From contig NC_057801.1 of the NCBI RefSeq assembly GCF_018294505.1, positions 203,658,562 through 203,722,561 on the forward strand: DNA of 64,000 nucleotides, read 5' to 3'. Shown in pieces: positions 59,001 to 64,000 of this stretch; the stretch's first letter is position 1; each line of letters begins with the position of its first letter. The position numbers and the translations under genes are program-made. The DNA is from Triticum aestivum. Its lineage: Eukaryota > Streptophyta > Magnoliopsida > Poales > Poaceae. The notes beneath the pieces were generated by a model that was not told where the DNA came from, did not search any database, and saw only the letters and a list, made by a program, of their open reading frames with translations.

Positions 59001-59972
59001 CAAAGCTGGCTTGCTGCAGTTAAACCCCACCATCCCCTTTGTTGATAATGATGCATATGTAGTTAGTTCTGATGTAAGTCTTGCTGGGTACATTTGTACT
59101 CACGTTTGCGTATTTTATGTTTTTGCAGAGAGACTTCGGTCTCGCTAGTAGTTCCGCTTGGACTTCGACGTTTAGCTTGTTACCTCAGCTACGATCTTGT
59201 GCCCTCGGCAGGATCTAGTAGATAGTCAGGCTTCTCAGCCTTTTTCATTTGTAGATGTCTGTACTCAGACATGTTGAGCTTCCGCTTGTGCTTTGACTTG
59301 TATGCTCTGAATGTTGGGTCATGAGACCCATGTTTGTAATATCTCGCTCCTTGGAGCCTATTGAATAAAATACTTGAGTTGTAGAGTCATGTTGTGATGC
59401 CATGTTGTATTTGCACATATCGAGCATATTGTGTGTATGTTATTGAAATGCTTGGTATGTGTGGGATCTGACTATCTAGTTGTTTATCCTTAGTAGCCTC
59501 TCTTACCGGGAAATGTCTCCTAGTGCTTCCACTGAGCCATGGTAGCTTGCTACTGCTCCGGAACACTTAGGCTGGCTGGCATGTGTCCTTCTTCGTTCCT
59601 GTGTATGTCCCTTCGGGGAAATGTCACGCGATGAATACCGAAGTCCTGTTAGCCCGCTACAGCCCGGTTCACCGGAATCCTGCTAGCTCAGTGCTACAGC
59701 CTGGATTCACTCGCTGATGACCGACACGTTCGATGCTGGGTCATGGATGCCTGTCCCTGTAAGTTTGAGCCACTTTGGGTTTACGACTAGCCATGTCAGC
59801 CCGGGCTCCTTATCATATGGATGCTAGCAACACTATCATATACGTGTGCCAAAAGGCGCAAACGGTCCCGAGCAAAGGTAAGGCGACACCCGTGGGAATA
59901 CCGTGTGTGAGGCCGCAAAGTGATATGAGGTGTTACATGCTAGATCGATGTGGCATTGAGTCGGTCCTGACA
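56007..59972 (+). repeat. 3' LTR of the long-LTR Gypsy
   Basis: Starts TGTCACATCCCTAG and ends TCGGTCCTGACA. It is the fuller of the pair and retains the two blocks deleted in the 5' LTR (about 56609-56654 and 57143-57207). Open frames such as 56851-57153 are in the GC-rich part and are not conserved in the solo copy. Confidence 0.94.
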
Positions 59973-59977
59973 TGACT

Positions 59978-60246
59978 TTAGAGTTTGTTATTATCTTGCA
60001 AGCCTAGCCAAGAAAATGTTTGAACTTGAAAGAAATATTATGTTCCCTTTGGTTTATCGCCTTATTGAGTTTGGGTTGCTTCTATCGGTGGCAACGACAT
60101 CGGTTGAAAGGACCTTCTCACCAATGAAGATCATCAAGACCGATTTGCACGGCAAGATGCCCAATGGTTGGGTTGATAACTTAATGGTGTGCTAAATCGA
60201 GAGAGAGATATTTAAAGGACTTGATCTTGCTGAAATTAAGAAATAA
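59978..60246 (+). pseudogene. hAT transposase, C-terminal dimerisation domain
   Basis: Continues in frame from 48298 (...HDD | FRVCYYLASLAKKMF). It contains the hAT C-terminal dimerisation signature (FPLVYRLIEFGLLLSVATTS, then VERTFSPMKIIKTDL and LMVC). Stop codons at 60193 (in LMVC*IEREIF, normally Tyr) and 60244. The 3' untranslated part and terminal sequence follow to 60656. Confidence 0.92.
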
Positions 60247-60656
60247 TTTCAACATGAAGGTAGAAGAATGCCATTGCCACATTCTATTTAATGAGAGTAA
60301 ATCTTCATTATGGGTATGTATTCTTTCTAACTATCTTCACTTGCATAATGTTGTTTCTATCATTATATTATAGTAGTTACTAATTCATGGTTTGTCTCTG
60401 GTGTTTATGTTTTATAGGTCATCTTTATGCTGGTCTAGGTAATATAAATAATATATTAGCACTCAATCATCCATGTAATCTTCATCAACTGAGGTATTTA
60501 GAGTGCCAATAGTTAAGTTTTGATTTCGGTTTTATTTTTTGAACACCAAGTAATCTTTATTGAGTATTCTAGTGAGCACTTCCATAATTGAGTTATACAT
60601 GATTTTTTTGTTCATACACTCCACACACCTAGAAATCATTCCTGCCTTCGCCATCG
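60247..60656 (+). other. 3' flank and terminus of the hAT transposon
   Basis: AT-rich, non-coding, and ends CCTGCCTTCGCCATCG (the inverted-repeat end). Confidence 0.8.
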
Positions 60657-60957
60657 GGCGCCATGGTGTATCATGGGCCCCATGGTCCTCCCCCAAGGTG
60701 CTTCCTTGGCTCCGAGGTTGTCTTCTGGTTCAAAAAAAATCCGAAAAGTTTCGTTGCGTTTGGACTTCATTTGGTACTGATATTATGCAAAGTAAAAAAC
60801 AAGCAAAAAAGAACACCAACTGGCCCTGGGGACTGTGTCAATTGGTTAGTCCCAAAAAATGATATAAAGTTGCTATAATATGATTGTAAAACATCCAAGA
60901 ATGATAATATAACAGCATGGAACAATAAAAAATTATAAATACGTTGGAGACGTATCA
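60657..60957 (-). repeat. Sabrina/WHAM-like LTR, 5' part
   Basis: On the minus strand it begins TGATACGTCTCCAACGTAT, the well-known start of this LTR group, and continues GGGACTAACC and the GTTCCATGCTG-like part. It joins 44766-45313 once the hAT element is removed. No polypurine or primer site is obvious beyond 60957, so solo versus truncated status is open. Confidence 0.78.
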
Positions 60958-60984
60958 CAAAGCTAGGAGAACGAATTCCAAGCT

Positions 60985-63427
60985 TGACTTAAACAAATCA
61001 AGGATGCTACGTTTTCTCCTACATTAACTCAACTGTTGGCTTCTAAAACTCCTTTCGATCAAGTTCTAGTGAAAACTACTCCCATTGCCAAGTCTGATGC
61101 TCGTCACTACTATAATCATATGTTCCTCATGGAACAACTTGATAAGTTTGTGGACAATCCATTCGATGGTGAAGTGGACTCTCTGCCTATCCCTCCTAAA
61201 GTTATTTCACAGGCCACTTCTATTGTTCAAGTAATGAGAGAAGAAGCAGTTGAAATCAACACTCTTTCCGCCGAACTAAATGACCTTGATGGTCGAATGA
61301 AAACCGCCTCTTCAAAATTTGTCATTAAGGCACTTGAAGACTCCCACAAGGACATCAACCGTGCCATGAATCTCCTCTAAAATAGAAGGTTGCGTTTTCA
61401 CATGGATCTAGATGAAACTGTTCGCAAGATTTGTGATGAGCATCAAGCAAAGGTTACTGGCTACAATGATCTAGTTAAAGGCCATATTGATCAAGTTGCT
61501 CAGCAAAAGAATAACCAATAAAAGAGAACTGCGAAGAAAAATGTACCTCCTGCTCTGACAGCAAAGTCACCTGATCACCAAAGGCTCAGTCTCAGAAGGA
61601 AAAATATCATGAGCTAGCTATTCCTTCACAACCCCGAGTCAAAGACTCGGATGCTCCTCCCTCGCCAAGGCCAACTGAATCAGTGTCTGTGGCCTCCCAT
61701 GCTCTAGTTGATCTTCCATCCTAGTGAACTATTACTGAGGAAGGTGAAATCTCTTGCTCCGAGCCCCAAGCTTCTCCGGTTCATGAAATACCAAAGGTCT
61801 CGGCCTCTCCAACCATTCAGCAACAACCGGTTCCAGTGGAACAACCTCAACCGCCTCCACTCCTTGATTCGGCCTCAGTGCCTACAGTGAAGGAGCCTGC
61901 TCTGCTGCCTACTGCCTTATGCCACTAGATTCATCACAAATTAAATTACCTATCAACACAGCGACAAGAATGCCAGATGTTGGCTACTCTGAACAAAAAT
62001 CTGTTTCTGCTCGCCATACTTACTCCGTTTTATATGGTGATGGATTTTTCTCAAATGAAGACGGACTCACTTACCCATTCCCTTGATAAGAACTTCCTTT
62101 GTTCTCGTCAGGAGATGGTGCCAAAGGTCCTCCTTTCAATCAGAATGTGCATCCCAAATTCTTTCAAGATAGTCCGTATAATGGGTCGCGCACTTCGGAA
62201 TCGCCTCGCTTATGGACAAAGTAGTAGGCCATATATTACTCTCGGGTTATCTATGATAGTAGAAAGATATTTCCACATGAATACCTAAACATCCCTGCTA
62301 TGTGAAATATTGGCTATTTCACTCAGTTGCTTCAAGATCTCGATGATTTCTGCCTCACCAAGGTGTTCGAATTTGAGCATCCTTGGAACAGAGAGATTAT
62401 TCTTCAGTTCTATGCCACTCTGTATATCTCTGGTGATGAATCTGACAACTCAAAATGGATTATGGAATGGATGACCGAAGGAAAACGCATCAAATTCACT
62501 TCAATGGATTTTGTCTCGCACTTCCATTTCCCTCGCTTTGAGCATGGTGACACTGAAATTCGGGTGCACAACATTGATGTCATATTAGATGAAACTTTTC
62601 GGTGCACTATGGATCAAGAACAAATTCATGACTACACTGGTCCTCCCCATCCTGAGCACTTAACATTTGAGAATCAGACGCTATTTCACATGCTATCTTA
62701 CACTATTTGCCCTTTGACCGGGATGATTACAGATAAGTCCATCTCAGTTATACTTCATTATGCTATATATGCAATCTCTGAGCGGTTTATCTTCGATGTT
62801 GAGGACAAGGTTCTGTGTACTCTAAAGGTTTCTGCTCAATATCCTTTCCGCCTCAAAGTTTTCGCGCCATGGATCCAGAAAGTTATTGATCATGCAATGC
62901 GCACAGTGTATCTGACAAAGGAAAGTCATAAAAGCTTCATACCTCCAGTTCGCGACACCCTGCAAATCATGGAAGATATTTCTTTGGATAAAAGGCACAT
63001 GTCAAGCCCTCACGATTATCACAAACATTTCGACGGGCCACGTCTCCCTCGGCATGACCGAAAGATTTCGCCTCAACCTCCATCACAACTCGAAGTTAGT
63101 TTGCGTACACAACAATTGCTGCAGCAGCACATCGCTGAGGATCGACGCGAAAAAGAACATCTCCCCTCCGAGCTAAATGCTTTCAACAATCGCACTAGAA
63201 TCATGCATCTGATTGTAGATGAGAACAAGAAGAGGCTCCGGAAATTGCTTCGCAGGTTCTTTACCGACAAACAACTCCCGAATATCAATCTCCAAGAGCT
63301 CTATGATTATATTGACAAAGGCTTCACTATTGAAGGTTCCCAAGATTGGAGTACCCTTCCTCTTCCTGGCCGTGAGCCAACCACTAACCTTATGCATCTC
63401 AAGCTTCGCAAACTGCGACGAGTCTGA
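60985..63427 (+). pseudogene. Transposon-type protein of unknown function
   Basis: One reading region with breaks. Bases 61000-61378 encode a helical part (LLASKTPFDQVLVKTTPIAK...). A second helical segment reaches about 61520, followed by a Pro/Ser/Glu-rich linker (61640-61920). Bases 62327-63427 are a 366-codon frame with a conserved-looking globular domain (WNREIILQFYATLYISGD, MTEGKRIKFTSMDFVSHF) and a charged C-terminal helix. The pattern (W...FYA.L....W...G..I.F) recalls the 'putative plant transposon protein' (Transposase_32-like) / Athila ORF1-type domains, but this is not certain. Stops at 61379, 61519, 61722 and elsewhere show decay. Its upstream end is cut by the Sabrina-like LTR. 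Confidence 0.6.
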
Positions 63428-63544
63428 AACCACCTCACCGACTGGGAAACCTACCGAAGGCAATGTGCTATCCCGTGTTCCTCATGTGGCTGCGCCAAAT
63501 ATGCCCTCATCCTCTCAGCCCAAGTTGTTACCCCTGAAGGAAAA
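63428..63544 (+). other. Tail of the preceding gene region and purine-rich tract
   Basis: A +1 frame continues with Pro/Ser-rich codons (ETTSPTGKPTEG...), suggesting a frameshifted C-terminus. TGAAGGAAAA (63535-63544) directly precedes an LTR start and could be its polypurine tract. Confidence 0.45.
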
Positions 63545-64000
63545 TATCATGCCCAATATGCGACTTTATCCTAAAGGAACTCGAAGGTCCCACCAAGGAT
63601 AGAACCGCATATTGGCACGCTTTTGCAAGGTGGATATCATGACATTGTACCATTACATTATAGTTGGGGATACATACAAAGGCATACAAATGCCACATGA
63701 ATACATTAAACATCATACATGAGAACAACATACAACTACGGATGAAACACAAACAGAAACTCAGACGATATCCACCCTGCTAGCCCAGGCTACCGACCAG
63801 GAACCTAACCCAAGACCGACAAAGAAGAAGAAGAACTCCAAAACAAGTAAACATCGCTCTCATGTCATGATCATCGCATTACCTGTACCTGCAACTATTG
63901 TTGTAGTAATCTATGAGCCACAGGGACTCAGCAATCCCATTACCATGGGTATCAAGACTAGCAAAGCTTAATGGGAAAGGAAGGGGTAAAGTGGTGAGGT
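63545..64000 (+). repeat. Start of a Gypsy LTR running out of the window
   Basis: TATCATGCCCAATATGCGAC... matches the common Triticeae LTR start TGTCACGCCCAATATGCGAC with two transitions, followed by AACTCGAAGGTCCCACCAAG and ACCGCATATTGG. Only the first 456 bases are inside the window. It may be the 3' LTR of the element encoding the preceding protein or a separate insertion. Confidence 0.65.

Larger units (their letters stand above)
48299..59972 (+). mobile_element. Long-LTR Gypsy retrotransposon inserted in the hAT transposase
   Basis: 11,674 bp flanked by the perfect duplication TGACT (48294-48298 and 59973-59977). The 5' LTR is 3,831 bp and the 3' LTR 3,966 bp. A primer-binding site TGGTATCAGAGCC follows the 5' LTR, and a purine-rich GTGGGGGCGAG precedes the 3' LTR. 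The internal region is only 3.9 kb and heavily degraded. It is the same family as the solo LTR at 18836-23020. The family name was not determined. Confidence 0.94.
45314..60656 (+). mobile_element. hAT transposon carrying a nested Gypsy element
   Basis: Flanked by the 8-bp duplication GGCACCAT (45306-45313) / GGCGCCAT (60657-60664), one mismatch. The left terminus is CAGGGGCGAAGCTAGC; the right, read on the minus strand, is CGATGGCGAAGGCAGG, so both share the GGCGAAG core of hAT inverted repeats. Without the inserted retrotransposon it is about 3.7 kb, normal for an autonomous hAT. It encodes one transposase gene, now broken. It sits in the middle of the Sabrina-like LTR, which continues directly on both sides. 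Confidence 0.9.

Overview
The window is a block of repeat-rich DNA from a large grass genome, most likely wheat, Aegilops or a close Triticeae relative. The evidence is a tRNA-derived SINE that I recognise as Au, Stowaway MITEs with the CTCCCTCCGTTCC terminus, a Sabrina/WHAM-type LTR, Tat-like Gypsy elements with LTRs beginning TGAGGGAGTCCTGG (minus strand), and very long (~4 kb) Gypsy LTRs. I see no intact host gene. Almost every recognisable coding sequence belongs to a transposable element, and nearly all are broken.

Left part (1-9.8 kb): mostly AT-rich DNA that I cannot assign. It holds three Stowaway-type MITEs, one complete SINE with its target duplication, two Helitron 3' ends, some small exon-like pieces, and a short patch at 2038-2108 that looks like repair filler copied from two neighbouring loci. 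Next (9.9-17.1 kb) come a long-arm foldback MITE, a 5'-truncated LINE split by a non-autonomous hAT element (8-bp target duplication), a short Helitron, and a minus-strand fragment of Athila-type Gypsy pol.

Right part (17.1-64 kb): a stack of nested insertions, most of them provable from target-site duplications. (i) Gypsy element 'E1' (5' LTR 17130-18056) carries a solo 4.2-kb LTR (TSD GATTT) and, inside its minus-strand gene, a Tat-like element (26208-44529, TSD CCTTC). (ii) That element carries a second member of its own family (28489-37585, TSD AGGGG). (iii) E1 breaks off near 44765 against a Sabrina-like LTR. That LTR is interrupted by a 15.3-kb hAT transposon (45314-60656, 8-bp TSD), whose transposase gene is interrupted by an 11.7-kb long-LTR Gypsy element (48299-59972, TSD TGACT). 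(iv) The right edge has a plus-strand transposon-type protein gene of unknown function and the start of another LTR.

The most interesting content is the pair of Tat-like elements. Each has gag-protease on one strand, no reverse transcriptase or integrase, and a convergent multi-exon gene on the other strand with its own TATA-like box. In the inner copy all six exons join in phase through GT-AG introns, interrupted by only one stop codon. E1 has a different LTR but also carries a minus-strand (antisense) coiled-coil gene. The exon reading frames run straight across the insertion points, which confirms both the nesting and the gene models.
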